Part shown: in pieces, positions 1-7,232 of the stretch | How the letters are laid out: each line of letters begins with the position of its first letter | Position numbering within the stretch: position 1 is the stretch's first letter | Source of the DNA: Chloroflexota bacterium | Lineage (GTDB): Bacteria; Chloroflexota; Ktedonobacteria; Ktedonobacterales; Ktedonobacteraceae | Length of the DNA stretch: 16,608 bases | NCBI GenBank assembly: GCA_005881495.1 | Contig: VBHI01000255.1 | Coordinates: 1-16,608, forward strand | Direction: 5' to 3' | Translations under genes and position numbers: made by a program | Notes under the pieces: generated by a model | Told to the model about the DNA's origin: nothing | Database searches by the model: none | The model's input: the letters and a program-made list of their open reading frames with translations, nothing else

Positions 1-86
1 CCCAGGTAGACATTTGCGAAGCCTCCCTGGCCCAATAAACCGGTGAGCTGATAGCTACCAAACTGTTGTCCTAACCAATCGAGCAT
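1..86 (-). CDS. Ser/Thr protein kinase, N-terminal fragment (cut by window edge)
   Basis: Reading leftward from ATG at 86, the 28 visible codons give a short lead (MLDWLGQQFGSYQL) followed by a glycine-rich loop, L-L-G-Q-G-G-F-A-N-V-Y-L-G, the ATP-phosphate-binding loop of Hanks-type kinases (GxGxFxxV). An AGGGGA ribosome-binding site lies at 96-101, about 9 bases before the start, which supports this start. The rest of the gene (VAIK lysine, HRD, DFG) is outside the window. The opening resembles the starts of many Ktedonobacteria receptor kinases, but that comparison is from memory. It is the second kinase gene of the window and is transcribed away from the HTH gene at 552. Confidence 0.85.
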   Translation of the reverse strand, partial: MLDWLGQQFGSYQLTGLLGQGGFANVYL

Positions 87-551
87 ACTAAAGTCTCCCC
101 TGGAACAAGCTTGAAAAACGCTTTACGTCATAGTCTGCTCTAATGCATCTAAGTATCCTTAGATACACAAGACTACCTACAAAACTTACAAGCACTACGG
201 AGACTTTAACGCATCTTACGACATAAAGACACACTTTATGGTACCAGGACGGCAGAGACAATTTCGACGCAAACGCTACTTTATTGTCCTAGAAAATCAG
301 TATACCAATGTCCACTACTAGTTTAACCGACTTTTCATGAACTTTCAAGTACATCGAAAAGTATTTTCGGGACTTCTTGGTATCTTACAGACAAAATTTG
401 CTTTTTATGCCAATATATGGTAATATTCTAACAGAATCATGCCTACTTGTCGTTTCAATCACTGTTTGACTAAAAAGTCCGATTTGATCACTCAAGTCGT
501 ATCGGATAATTCGTACTCAAAGCTGCTTTGTTTAAGAGGGGGAATTGCTCA
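87..551. other. Gene-free, AT-rich divergent intergenic region
   Basis: No ORF with a convincing start lies here and no RNA gene was recognised. The region separates the divergent kinase (minus) and HTH gene (plus), so it must hold promoters for both. A weak candidate for the plus gene is TTTGAT at 483-488 with GATAAT at 505-510 (16-bp spacer), about 40 bp before its start. The stretch is clearly more AT-rich than its neighbours and lacks obvious long repeats. Confidence 0.5.
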
Positions 552-1109
552 ATGCACAACGAATTGCTGGATGTCAACGAAGTAGCCGCTCGCCTACGCG
601 TTAACCCTCGCACGGTACTACGCATGGCGGATAGAGGTGAACTGCCCGGCATCAAGGTGGCACGCCGCTGGCGTTTTCGTAGTAGCGATCTGGACACCTA
701 CCTTCAGTCGGATCAGTCTAGTTCCTCAGAGGAATCGCTGTTAGAAGAGGAGTTAGCGGAGGAGACGTTTACCAATAGAGATGGCCAAAAAGCAGAACGA
801 AGGCAATCAATGACTCCATTGGATAGAGAGAAAGAACAAATCGAGCTAGAGAAACAACGGTTGGCCTTACAAAAGGAACGCGTGGAGTTATATACTAAGC
901 AAATAGATTATGCCCTTGAGACAGCCAACAAGATGGTCAATATGCTGTATCCAGACAGCGATGCAAAAACAAAGGCGTTACATTTAGAAGCCCTGCTGGC
1001 TAAACTGCTACGCCTCGGCAACCCTCAGGATTTAGAACTCGCTTTACCAGCAGCCAAGAACTACCCAGCGCGCGTAAACCGAGAACAGACAGTAACCAGG
1101 ACTCAGTGA
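552..1109 (+). CDS. Excisionase-type (MerR-like winged HTH) DNA-binding protein with C-terminal coiled coil
   Basis: 185 aa. Residues 5-52 form an HTH_17/excisionase-family fold: LLDVNEVAARLRVNPRTVLR, then a basic wing G-x-K-V-A-R-R-W-R-F-R-S-S-D-L-D-T-Y-L. This is the usual pattern of helix-turn-helix proteins that bind DNA as small regulators or recombination directionality factors. Residues 52-88 are an acidic Ser/Glu-rich linker. Residues about 89-118 (DREKEQIELEKQRLALQKER) are strongly heptad-like, suggesting a dimerising coiled coil, with a further helical region to about 165. ATG 552 has AAGAGGGGG at 534-542. An in-frame TTG at 528 would precede the ribosome-binding site and is rejected. 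No integrase or prophage gene is nearby, so a transcriptional role is more likely than excision. The target is unknown. Confidence 0.85.
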   Translation: MHNELLDVNEVAARLRVNPRTVLRMADRGELPGIKVARRWRFRSSDLDTYLQSDQSSSSEESLLEEELAEETFTNRDGQKAERRQSMTPLDREKEQIELEKQRLALQKERVELYTKQIDYALETANKMVNMLYPDSDAKTKALHLEALLAKLLRLGNPQDLELALPAAKNYPARVNREQTVTRTQ

Positions 1110-1179
1110 AGCGCAGGTAACTGGTGCGAAGGCCATTACTTGTCTTTATATCCCACACACGCTATAGTAAGAGTCATCA

Positions 1180-1206
1180 ACCTGGCACCTGCAAAGTGTT
1201 CCAGGT
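1180..1206. repeat. Small imperfect inverted repeat between HTH gene and membrane-protein gene
   Basis: ACCTGGCAC at 1180-1188 faces GTGTTCCAGGT at 1196-1206. The arms pair as ACCTGG/CCAGGT and CAC/GTG with a TT bulge and a 7-nt loop. It has no trailing T run, so it is not a convincing terminator; it could be an operator or mRNA hairpin 65 bp before the start at 1271. Confidence 0.35.
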
Positions 1207-1270
1207 ATTGATAGACAAAAAAGAACTGTCTGATATATTCGTCGCAATATAAGCGGCCTCGGAGTGCAAA

Positions 1271-1678
1271 ATGGCGGATTTCATCGCTCAACTACATTAT
1301 TTCAACCTGTTCCTGGTACTCGCTGCCAGTTTGGTTGCAGGTATCTGGGGACTCGCACTCTTCTTTATGAAGAGAACCAGGACCATTTACAGACCCTGGC
1401 GTATCACCGTCGTTATAACAGCTATCCTTGCTCTGTTGCAGGGTATTTTTGGCGTCACACTCGTACTGCTTGGGCAAAAGCCAGGCACTGGTACAGGTCT
1501 TTATTACTTGCACTACGTCTATGGCGGCATCGTGGCACTGGCCATCCCCGTGGCACTGACCTATGCTACCAGCGGAAAGAAGCCCCGGCGGGACGTCCTG
1601 ATCTTTAGCATTGCGGCCCTCGTTCTCTTTGCCGCCGGTTTCCGCGCCTGGATGACCGGGCCACTTCAATGGCCATAA
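1271..1678 (+). CDS. Small four-helix integral membrane protein, function unknown
   Basis: 135 aa, not recognised as a named family. Hydrophobic segments at about residues 11-33, 44-67, 79-98 and 106-126 predict four transmembrane helices. The loops between the first and second, and between the third and fourth, are basic (FMKRTRTIYRPWR; SGKKPRRD), which by the positive-inside rule puts both loops and both termini arrangements consistently on the cytoplasmic side for those loops. Histidines at 9 and 81 lie near helix ends, but there is no clear haem-ligand pattern, so a cytochrome role is not claimed. ATG 1271 follows GGAG at 1261-1264 with a 6-base spacing. It lies 63 bp upstream of the nuclease gene, in the same direction, so co-transcription is possible. 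A long antisense frame at 1292-1936 is a shadow. Confidence 0.75.
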   Translation: MADFIAQLHYFNLFLVLAASLVAGIWGLALFFMKRTRTIYRPWRITVVITAILALLQGIFGVTLVLLGQKPGTGTGLYYLHYVYGGIVALAIPVALTYATSGKKPRRDVLIFSIAALVLFAAGFRAWMTGPLQWP

Positions 1679-1741
1679 CAAAAAATACAAGAACAGCCAC
1701 CTGAGCGTCCTGGAGATACTCCCCCACGGTTGGAGAAATTC

Positions 1742-3073
1742 ATGCGAGCTTCTTTTATCCACATAGCAGACACGCACCTCGGCTACGAACAGTATGGGGT
1801 ACGCGAACGATTTAACGACTTTAGCCGCGTTTTTTGGGATATCATGGAAGAAGCAGTACACCGGCAAGTCGATTTTGTGGTCATTGCTGGAGACCTGTTT
1901 AATAAGCGAGCCATCGATGCCCAGACGCTCATCCACGCCATTGAAGGCTTAAAGAAGCTGAAAGAGCGCGGTATTCCCGTCATAGCTATCGAGGGTAACC
2001 ACGACCGCAGCTACTATCGCGACGGCATCTCCTGGTTACAATTTTTGTGTCACCAGGAATATCTTATTCTCCTTGCTCCTTATATGCGCGGCGGCGCACC
2101 GGTTTTGAGTCGTTGGCAACCTGATACAATGCGCGGTTCGCATGTCGATCTAGTTGGCGGACGTTTGCGCGTCTATGGTCTCCCCTGGCAGGGGGCAGCC
2201 ACTAATCGCAGCATGGAGGGGTTGGCCGAAGCTATGGCCGCCGCTCGCTCCGAGGAAGAGGCCGCGCATATCGAGTATCGTCTCCTGATGATGCATACTG
2301 GCGTTGAGGGCATTGTTCCGCGCGTCCAGGGTTTACCGGCTATAGCACAGTTCCAACCGCTGCGCTCTCACGCAGATTACCTGGCGCTGGGCCATATTCA
2401 TAAGCCCTATGAATATGATGGCTGGATGTATAACCCTGGCTCGACCGAGACCTGCGGCGCAGAAGAATCGGCGTGGGAGGATCGCGGCTACTATTTCGTC
2501 GAAATCGATACAGACGACCCGGAGCGCGTTATCGACCCTGACAAAACAACACGCTTTCACCGTGCCACGCACCTGGTCAGCAAACGCCGTCCATTTGTGC
2601 GTCACGAGTTGCGCGTCGACGGATTGACTGAGCCAAATGCGCTCTATGCTCGCCTGGAAGACTACTGCCAGCGCGAGGGACGCAAGCACCAGCATGACTC
2701 CTTGCGACCTCTAGTCCAGGTACAACTGATCGGTACGCTGAACTTCGATGCCGGTTCTCTCGACGTGACCCATATGGAGGAGATGATCAACAACTATTTC
2801 CGCCCCCTCTACGTGCGCGTCGATAATAATACGAACGACCAGGACTATATCCCTGAAGGTGGCGACATCGATGGGCGCGACCGCTCAGCCTGGCACGAAT
2901 TAGAGCGCCGCATCTTTGAAGAACTGGTCAGTCGCGATAATCGCTACCTGCCAGCCAAAGAACAATGGAGCGTGGTACTCTCCGACTTGAAGAAAATGGC
3001 CCTTGAGAAGGATGATCCGGCAGCAATTGCCCAGTACCTGCGCGATAAACGCTTCGAGCTTCTAGAAACATAG
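1742..3073 (+). CDS. sbcD: SbcD/Mre11-type DNA double-strand-break repair exonuclease
   Basis: 443 aa. It carries the calcineurin-like metallophosphoesterase motifs of the Mre11/SbcD nucleases in order: D-x-H at residues 10-12 (IADTHLG), GDLF at 50-53, GNHD at 85-88, a histidine at 185 (MMHTG) and GHIH at 217-220. These bind two metal ions, usually Mn, that cleave DNA ends and hairpins. The C-terminal ~190 residues form the non-catalytic capping and partner-binding region. Family members normally work with the SMC-like ATPase SbcC/Rad50, but the next gene is a FAD oxidoreductase and no SbcC is in the window. Start ATG 1742 has TGGAG at 1731-1735; the in-frame TTG at 1730 lies on that ribosome-binding site and is rejected. 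Length is close to typical SbcD. A broader nuclease/phosphoesterase role is possible if no SbcC exists. Confidence 0.9.
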   Translation: MRASFIHIADTHLGYEQYGVRERFNDFSRVFWDIMEEAVHRQVDFVVIAGDLFNKRAIDAQTLIHAIEGLKKLKERGIPVIAIEGNHDRSYYRDGISWLQFLCHQEYLILLAPYMRGGAPVLSRWQPDTMRGSHVDLVGGRLRVYGLPWQGAATNRSMEGLAEAMAAARSEEEAAHIEYRLLMMHTGVEGIVPRVQGLPAIAQFQPLRSHADYLALGHIHKPYEYDGWMYNPGSTETCGAEESAWEDRGYYFVEIDTDDPERVIDPDKTTRFHRATHLVSKRRPFVRHELRVDGLTEPNALYARLEDYCQREGRKHQHDSLRPLVQVQLIGTLNFDAGSLDVTHMEEMINNYFRPLYVRVDNNTNDQDYIPEGGDIDGRDRSAWHELERRIFEELVSRDNRYLPAKEQWSVVLSDLKKMALEKDDPAAIAQYLRDKRFELLET

Positions 3074-3084
3074 TAGGGGCCGGG

Positions 3085-3123
3085 CTTGCCCCGCCCGCTT
3101 GCCCCGCCCGCTCGCCCTGCCCG
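3085..3123. repeat. Three tandem 13-bp GC-rich repeats between sbcD and the oxidoreductase gene
   Basis: CTTGCCCCGCCCG occurs exactly at 3085-3097 and again at 3098-3110, followed by a two-mismatch copy CTCGCCCTGCCCG at 3111-3123. Just upstream, GGGGC at 3076-3080 can pair with GCCCC at 3088-3092. The block starts 11 bp after the sbcD stop, and its composition is unlike the flanks. It may be a dispersed intergenic element or a transcription-termination/mRNA-stability structure; the role is not shown. Confidence 0.7.
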
Positions 3124-3154
3124 GCAGACCACCAACCATTTGAAACAGGGAAAA

Positions 3155-4357
3155 ATGCAATCAGACACAGATTCTCAACTCGATCCACGTTTTAGCCAGC
3201 AGATCCCCTGGTGGAGTGATCTTGACACGGCAACGCACGCCATGTTGGAGCTGCCAGATATCTCATCACTGCCTGCAATAACCGTGGATGTCCTGGTAAT
3301 TGGTGGCGGCGTAGCAGGTCTAAGCGCCGCGTTGAGTGCGTGCCAGACAGGAGCGCAGGTGCTGGTGCTGGAAGCAGCCCCTATACTGGGATGGGGCGCC
3401 ACCGGGCGCAATGCAGGAATATTGAGCGCCGGCATCAACATGCACCTCATAGAACTGGATTCCGCTGGACCCGAGGCCGCCTTCTGGCCCGCAACTACCC
3501 GCTTACTCCTCTCGCTTGTAAATGAAGCCACTCGACCAGGAGCTATCCTCTCCGCCCGTTTGACGGGAGCGCTTAGTCTCGCAGAAAGCGCCCATGCAGC
3601 GCGTAAACTGGCACGCGAGGCTCAGGCCCGCCATGCCGCTGGCCTACGCGCTGAAATGTGGACGCCTGCGCAGGTGACTGAGCTGACACAGGGACGTCTC
3701 AGTACAGAATCGGTGGTGGGCGCACTCTGGTTGCCCGACGAGGGACGCATACACCCGCTGACTTTACTGGCGCACCTGGCACAACAGGCGCGATCTGAGG
3801 GTGTCGTCATCGCCGGGTGTGCACATGTTGATACCTACCAGGAAATTCCGGGGAAAATGGAGAGCAATTACTGGCAAATCAGCCTCGCCAATGGCACGAT
3901 CATCACCGCTCGTGGACTTATTCGCGCGGTCGGACCAACCGCGCAGCCAAACCAGCGTATCTACGCGCTGGCCTTCGCTGCTGATCTCCCGGACAGCTTC
4001 CCCCTCTTCTGGGATGCCTCCCCCTATACTTACGCCGACTTCAGGCCCGGCAACGGGCGCCTCACCGTCAGCGGCGGACGCTATGGCAAAACCGGTGTCA
4101 CTCGCCGGGACGCCACCTATCATAAACGGCTGGCAGATGCCGCCCACCACTGGCTGCCAGAACTCAAAGGCAAAGAGCCAGCCTATACCTGGGGAGTAGA
4201 CCTGGCAGTATCCGCAGACATGATACCAACACTGCACAACATCGGGTACGCAGTTCCCGGGTTCGCCATCGAGGGGCTGGGCGCGCTCGGCGTCCTGCCC
4301 GGCATTGTGCTTGGCCATCAAGCTGGAAAAGAGATAGCAACAATACTGTCTCAATAA
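3155..4357 (+). CDS. FAD-dependent oxidoreductase, DAO (D-amino-acid/glycine oxidase-like) superfamily
   Basis: 400 aa. Residues 44-75 are a Rossmann FAD-binding beta-alpha-beta unit: DVLVIGGGVAG at 45-55 with GxGxxG, ending in a ribose-binding Glu (VLVLEA, E73). Next comes GWGATGRNAGIL (79-90), the second conserved flavin-contact motif typical of amine and amino-acid oxidases such as gamma-glutamylputrescine oxidase. The C-terminus (AIEGLGALGVLPGIVLGHQAGKEIA, split here as AIEGLGALG and GIVLGHQAG) is the family's closing flavin-binding loop. The protein should oxidise a C-N bond and pass electrons to oxygen or a carrier; the substrate cannot be told. ATG 3155 follows AGGGA at 3147-3151 with short spacing. 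The in-frame TTG at 3086 would translate the 13-bp repeats and is rejected. There is no signal peptide, so it is cytosolic. Confidence 0.85.
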   Translation: MQSDTDSQLDPRFSQQIPWWSDLDTATHAMLELPDISSLPAITVDVLVIGGGVAGLSAALSACQTGAQVLVLEAAPILGWGATGRNAGILSAGINMHLIELDSAGPEAAFWPATTRLLLSLVNEATRPGAILSARLTGALSLAESAHAARKLAREAQARHAAGLRAEMWTPAQVTELTQGRLSTESVVGALWLPDEGRIHPLTLLAHLAQQARSEGVVIAGCAHVDTYQEIPGKMESNYWQISLANGTIITARGLIRAVGPTAQPNQRIYALAFAADLPDSFPLFWDASPYTYADFRPGNGRLTVSGGRYGKTGVTRRDATYHKRLADAAHHWLPELKGKEPAYTWGVDLAVSADMIPTLHNIGYAVPGFAIEGLGALGVLPGIVLGHQAGKEIATILSQ

Positions 4358-4373
4358 GTCAGCCTCTTCCTCC

Positions 4374-4403
4374 TTGACATATACCCCATCCTGACAATAC
4401 AAT
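4374..4403 (+). promoter_or_regulatory. Sigma-70-like promoter for the DUF4395-thioredoxin operon
   Basis: A perfect TTGACA (-35) at 4374-4379 is followed by an 18-bp spacer and TACAAT (-10, one mismatch to TATAAT) at 4398-4403. Transcription would start near 4410, leaving a leader of about 105 nt before ATG 4515. This is among the best consensus matches in the window. Confidence 0.65.
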
Positions 4404-4419
4404 AAACAGTAGTTAAGTT

Positions 4420-4463
4420 TGTTGATAGAATAAATCCACTTTAACTGGCCGAACCTATCAACA
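4420..4463. repeat. Inverted repeat in the leader of the DUF4395-thioredoxin operon
   Basis: TGTTGATAG at 4420-4428 is exactly complementary to CTATCAACA at 4455-4463, with 26 nt between. It lies just downstream of the predicted transcription start (~4410), so it could be a two-site repressor operator or a leader RNA stem. No known riboswitch class was recognised. Confidence 0.5.
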
Positions 4464-4514
4464 GTAAGTCATGGGGACAAAGAAGTCCTTCTGTTGCTTA
4501 AGAAGGAGAGATAT

Positions 4515-5009
4515 ATGGCAGCCAGTTCATCTTCCACCACAACTACTATCCCTCGTGTAGATACGCACCTAGCCAAATTTTCGCAAGCCTGCGTCGTGCT
4601 ACTCACTGCCCTGGCCTTTCTCTTGAACCAGCCCATCATCGTGGCCATTACCGCAGTACTAATGGCGATAAGCGCGTTGGCTCCATCTATCAGCCCGTTC
4701 CGCTTGCTCTATAAAGGTGTTGTACTTCCCCTGCGCTTATTGAAGCCGCGCATTGTCGAGGATGACCCCGCTCCGCACCGCTTCGCCCAGGGCGTCGGCG
4801 CAACATTTCTTATTGCCGCGACGCTTGTCCTCTACCTCACCGGAGCTGCACCTGTTGGTTGGGCACTCGATCTGATCGTCTTTGTGCTGGCAGGCATCAA
4901 TCTGACCATTGGCTTCTGCGCTGGCTGTTTTGTCTACTATCACCTTGGGCGCATCGGCCTCCTGCCGCGCGTACGCTACGAGGGTGGCTTTCACTGGCGA
5001 GGGGTGTGA
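4515..5009 (+). CDS. DUF4395 family integral membrane protein with a CxxC pair
   Basis: 164 aa. A polar Ser/Thr-rich N-terminus is followed by hydrophobic stretches at about 24-39, 41-60, 95-112 and 118-145. The central D-D-x-A-P-H-R-F-A-Q-G motif (83-93) and L-N-L-T-I-G-F-C-A-G-C-F-V-Y (128-141 region, cysteines 135 and 138) are what I recognise as DUF4395. The CxxC sits at the end of a membrane helix and could exchange disulphides with a partner. The gene ends 5 bases before the start of a membrane-anchored thioredoxin, so a membrane thiol relay is a reasonable inference. ATG 4515 follows AAGGAG at 4503-4508 with 6-base spacing; the upstream TTG at 4494 has no such signal. Confidence 0.85.
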   Translation: MAASSSSTTTTIPRVDTHLAKFSQACVVLLTALAFLLNQPIIVAITAVLMAISALAPSISPFRLLYKGVVLPLRLLKPRIVEDDPAPHRFAQGVGATFLIAATLVLYLTGAAPVGWALDLIVFVLAGINLTIGFCAGCFVYYHLGRIGLLPRVRYEGGFHWRGV

Positions 5010-5014
5010 GCGCG

Positions 5015-5461
5015 ATGCCAGATACTCTTGTACGCTCAGGCGTTCTCATCTTGCTAGGTCTGCTAACCTGGCTGCTCGTCTGGTCAGGACGGCAATTCGT
5101 CGAAATACAGCGCCGTCGAGTACTGACTGCTCCACTGGAGCCAGCTTTCCCGGCAGAAGAAAACCAGGTAACGCTCAACAACCTTTCGCCGATACGTATT
5201 CTGACCTTCAGCAGCGCCGATTGTAGCCAGTGCCACCAACTCCAGGCACCAGCGCTCCAACAAGTAGGGCAAGCCTATGGGAAACAGATCTCTATAGTTG
5301 AGGTTGATGCTCCAAATGAGCCTGAACTGGCGCAACGTTATCGTGTGCTTACCGTACCAACGACTGTGGTACTGGATGCTACAGGTCGTGCGCGAGCCGT
5401 CAATTATGGTTTCGCCAATAGCAAGAAATTGCTCGAACAGGTGGCAGAAGTTTTAGGATAA
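5015..5461 (+). CDS. Membrane-anchored thioredoxin-like protein
   Basis: 148 aa. Residues 7-24 (RSGVLILLGLLTWLLVW) form one N-terminal transmembrane anchor. A thioredoxin fold follows: ILTFSSADCSQCHQLQAP with the redox pair C70-S-Q-C73, and the cis-proline loop V-L-T-V-P-T-T at 111-117 (P115), the segment that faces the active site in thioredoxins. The helix after the CxxC and the GFANSKKLLEQ end match the family. CSQC is not the CGPC of cytosolic thioredoxin, so a dedicated periplasmic-side or surface thiol role is likely. It is separated by only 5 bases from the DUF4395 gene and should be co-translated with it. ATG 5015 has GAGGGG at 4999-5004. The longer in-frame version starting at 4859 lies inside the DUF4395 gene and is rejected. 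Confidence 0.88.
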   Translation: MPDTLVRSGVLILLGLLTWLLVWSGRQFVEIQRRRVLTAPLEPAFPAEENQVTLNNLSPIRILTFSSADCSQCHQLQAPALQQVGQAYGKQISIVEVDAPNEPELAQRYRVLTVPTTVVLDATGRARAVNYGFANSKKLLEQVAEVLG

Positions 5462-5714
5462 TCGTCACCCATTTTTTGCTATTCCTCCTCTGAGTTGCCC
5501 TGGCCTTGAAGAGGGCATGGAGCAGTACGGGGCGAAAGTGGGTATTTCGGCATCCATAATTTCTGCCCCGACGGAGTTGTAGCCGTTTCAAAAGCCTGGC
5601 TTTCGTTCTTCCCTCCAACAATATGCTATGCTGTAACCTGGAAGCATCATGGCCTGCGCCATGGTGATAGACAACGCCACAAACCGCACATCTTTTCCCA
5701 GGGAGGGGTTACCT

Positions 5715-7232
5715 ATGTCAGGCATTTCGCAGCGCCGCTGGCTCATCATTGGAGTGGTAGTCATTGTCATTCTTGGGCTGCTCGTTTCTCTCAGCTTGTA
5801 TTTTCTTTCGTCTCTCACCTCCGGGAAATCAGCTAGCGGCACACCAACTCGCGTAAGCTCCACCCCTCCGAGCAGTGAGCCTCCAATCTCACGTAGCAGT
5901 ACCACTCAAGCAACCATGACACCAACCCAATCTGGCAATCCCTCCAATGTTGACCTACAACTACTCCAATTGAGTAGCGACCCATACAACAATCGTGGGA
6001 GTCAGCACCAGACTGAGGTTGAGCCAGGTACATACTCCTCAGGCTCAACCATCGTTTCAGCCTTTCAGGCTGGCCGTTTTAGCGATAGAGGTAGCTCAAA
6101 TATTGGATGGGCGGCTTCTACTGACGGCGGCAGGACATGGCAGCATGGCTTCTTGCAGGGGACAACAAAGTATGCAGGAGGGCCTTATGATCGTATCACT
6201 GACCCCACCGTGGCCTACGATGCTGCCCACCATACCTGGATGATTAACACCATCGTTTTTCTGCAAGAATCTGGTGGTATCAGGGCTCCAGCAGTGTTAG
6301 CCAGCCTCTCTCCTGACGGAATAAACTGGGGTAACCCTGTAACGGTTGCAAATGTTGGGAGCAATGGCTATCTCGACAAGGATTGGGTTGTTTGTGACGA
6401 CACATCTACCAGCCGATACTATGGACATTGCTACGCTGAATGGGATGACTCCGCCAGGGGCAACTTGATCCAGATGAGTACATCCACTGATGGCGGCAGG
6501 ACATGGAGGGCTGCCGGAACGACCGTGAACCGGGCCTCCGGCTTTGATGGAGAACCTCTTGTTCAACCCAACGGCACGGTGATTGTCCCCCTCAGTAACG
6601 CAAACCAGACGGCTGTCATGGCTTTCACCTCCAACGATGGCGGCGCAAGCTGGAGCCAGCCAATCACCATTGCCACTGTCACTTCCTTCTCTCAGAGTGC
6701 CTACTTTCATGACGATATTTTACTCACCGCCGCGATTGATGGCTCTGGCAAAGTCTATCTCGCCTGGGCGGACTGCCGTTTTGAAAATGGGTGCCAGGGA
6801 AATGATCTGGTAATCACTACTTCAACGAATGGGATCGCCTGGACTTCAGTGCGACGTATCCCCATTGCTTCTCCTGGCAGTGGCATCAATTACTATGTTT
6901 CCAGCCTGGGCGTTGATACGTCTACTTCTGGCAGCATGGCTCATCTGGGGCTTGTCTTCTACTATTACACGGCCAGTTGCGCTTACAATTGCAAGCTCTC
7001 CGTTGGATTTATTTCCTCAATCAAGGGAGGCAGCGCCTGGAACATAAAAACGCAATTAGCAGGACCATTTCCTGCGAGTTGGATTGCCCAGGGAAATAAT
7101 AAGGTTGGTGATTATATCTCCGTCTCGTTCTCGAATGGGAGGGCCTTTCCAGTATTTTCAGTAGCCGCTTCCCCCAGTGCAGGCCATCTCAATGAAACCA
7201 TGGATACCGTACAGGGAGGCATAGCACTATAA
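5715..7232 (+). CDS. Membrane-anchored Asp-box (BNR/sialidase-like) beta-propeller protein
   Basis: 505 aa. A basic start and hydrophobic residues 9-33 form an uncleaved signal anchor or signal peptide. A Ser/Thr/Pro-rich linker follows to about residue 78, then an extracellular domain. At least four Asp-box repeats (S-x-D-x-G-x-T-W type) are visible: STDGGRTW at 135-142, SPDGINW at 199-205, STDGGRTW at 257-264 and SNDGGASW at 306-313, plus a weaker STNGIAW at 370-376. These are the turn motifs of six-bladed propellers found in sialidases and many non-enzymatic proteins. I do not see a clear sialidase arginine (F/Y-R-I-P) motif, so glycosidase activity is not claimed. ATG 5715 follows GGGAGGGG at 5701-5708; ATG 5649 lacks a site. 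Its stop overlaps the convergent sensor ORF by 6 bp. Confidence 0.85.
   Translation: MSGISQRRWLIIGVVVIVILGLLVSLSLYFLSSLTSGKSASGTPTRVSSTPPSSEPPISRSSTTQATMTPTQSGNPSNVDLQLLQLSSDPYNNRGSQHQTEVEPGTYSSGSTIVSAFQAGRFSDRGSSNIGWAASTDGGRTWQHGFLQGTTKYAGGPYDRITDPTVAYDAAHHTWMINTIVFLQESGGIRAPAVLASLSPDGINWGNPVTVANVGSNGYLDKDWVVCDDTSTSRYYGHCYAEWDDSARGNLIQMSTSTDGGRTWRAAGTTVNRASGFDGEPLVQPNGTVIVPLSNANQTAVMAFTSNDGGASWSQPITIATVTSFSQSAYFHDDILLTAAIDGSGKVYLAWADCRFENGCQGNDLVITTSTNGIAWTSVRRIPIASPGSGINYYVSSLGVDTSTSGSMAHLGLVFYYYTASCAYNCKLSVGFISSIKGGSAWNIKTQLAGPFPASWIAQGNNKVGDYISVSFSNGRAFPVFSVAASPSAGHLNETMDTVQGGIAL

Noticed and set aside
552..1109. Prophage or integrative-element excisionase
   Set aside because: No integrase, attachment-site repeat, tRNA or phage gene is within the window; the HTH family is widely used for ordinary regulation.
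1292..1936. 214-codon open frame on the minus strand
   Set aside because: It lies antisense across the membrane-protein gene and the sbcD start, with no ribosome-binding site or recognisable domain; it is a shadow of the plus-strand genes.
3086..3154. TTG start giving a 423-aa oxidoreductase
   Set aside because: The extension translates the 13-bp tandem repeats into PRPLAPPARPAR and has no ribosome-binding site; ATG 3155 follows AGGGA and leads directly into the family region.
3764..4402. 212-codon minus-strand frame opposite the FAD oxidoreductase
   Set aside because: Composition reflects the antisense of a well-recognised gene; no motif or start signal.
5528..5571. Possible terminator from CGGGGC...GCCCCG after the thioredoxin gene
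   Set aside because: Only a 6-bp stem with a loop of about 30 nt and no T tract; too weak to call.
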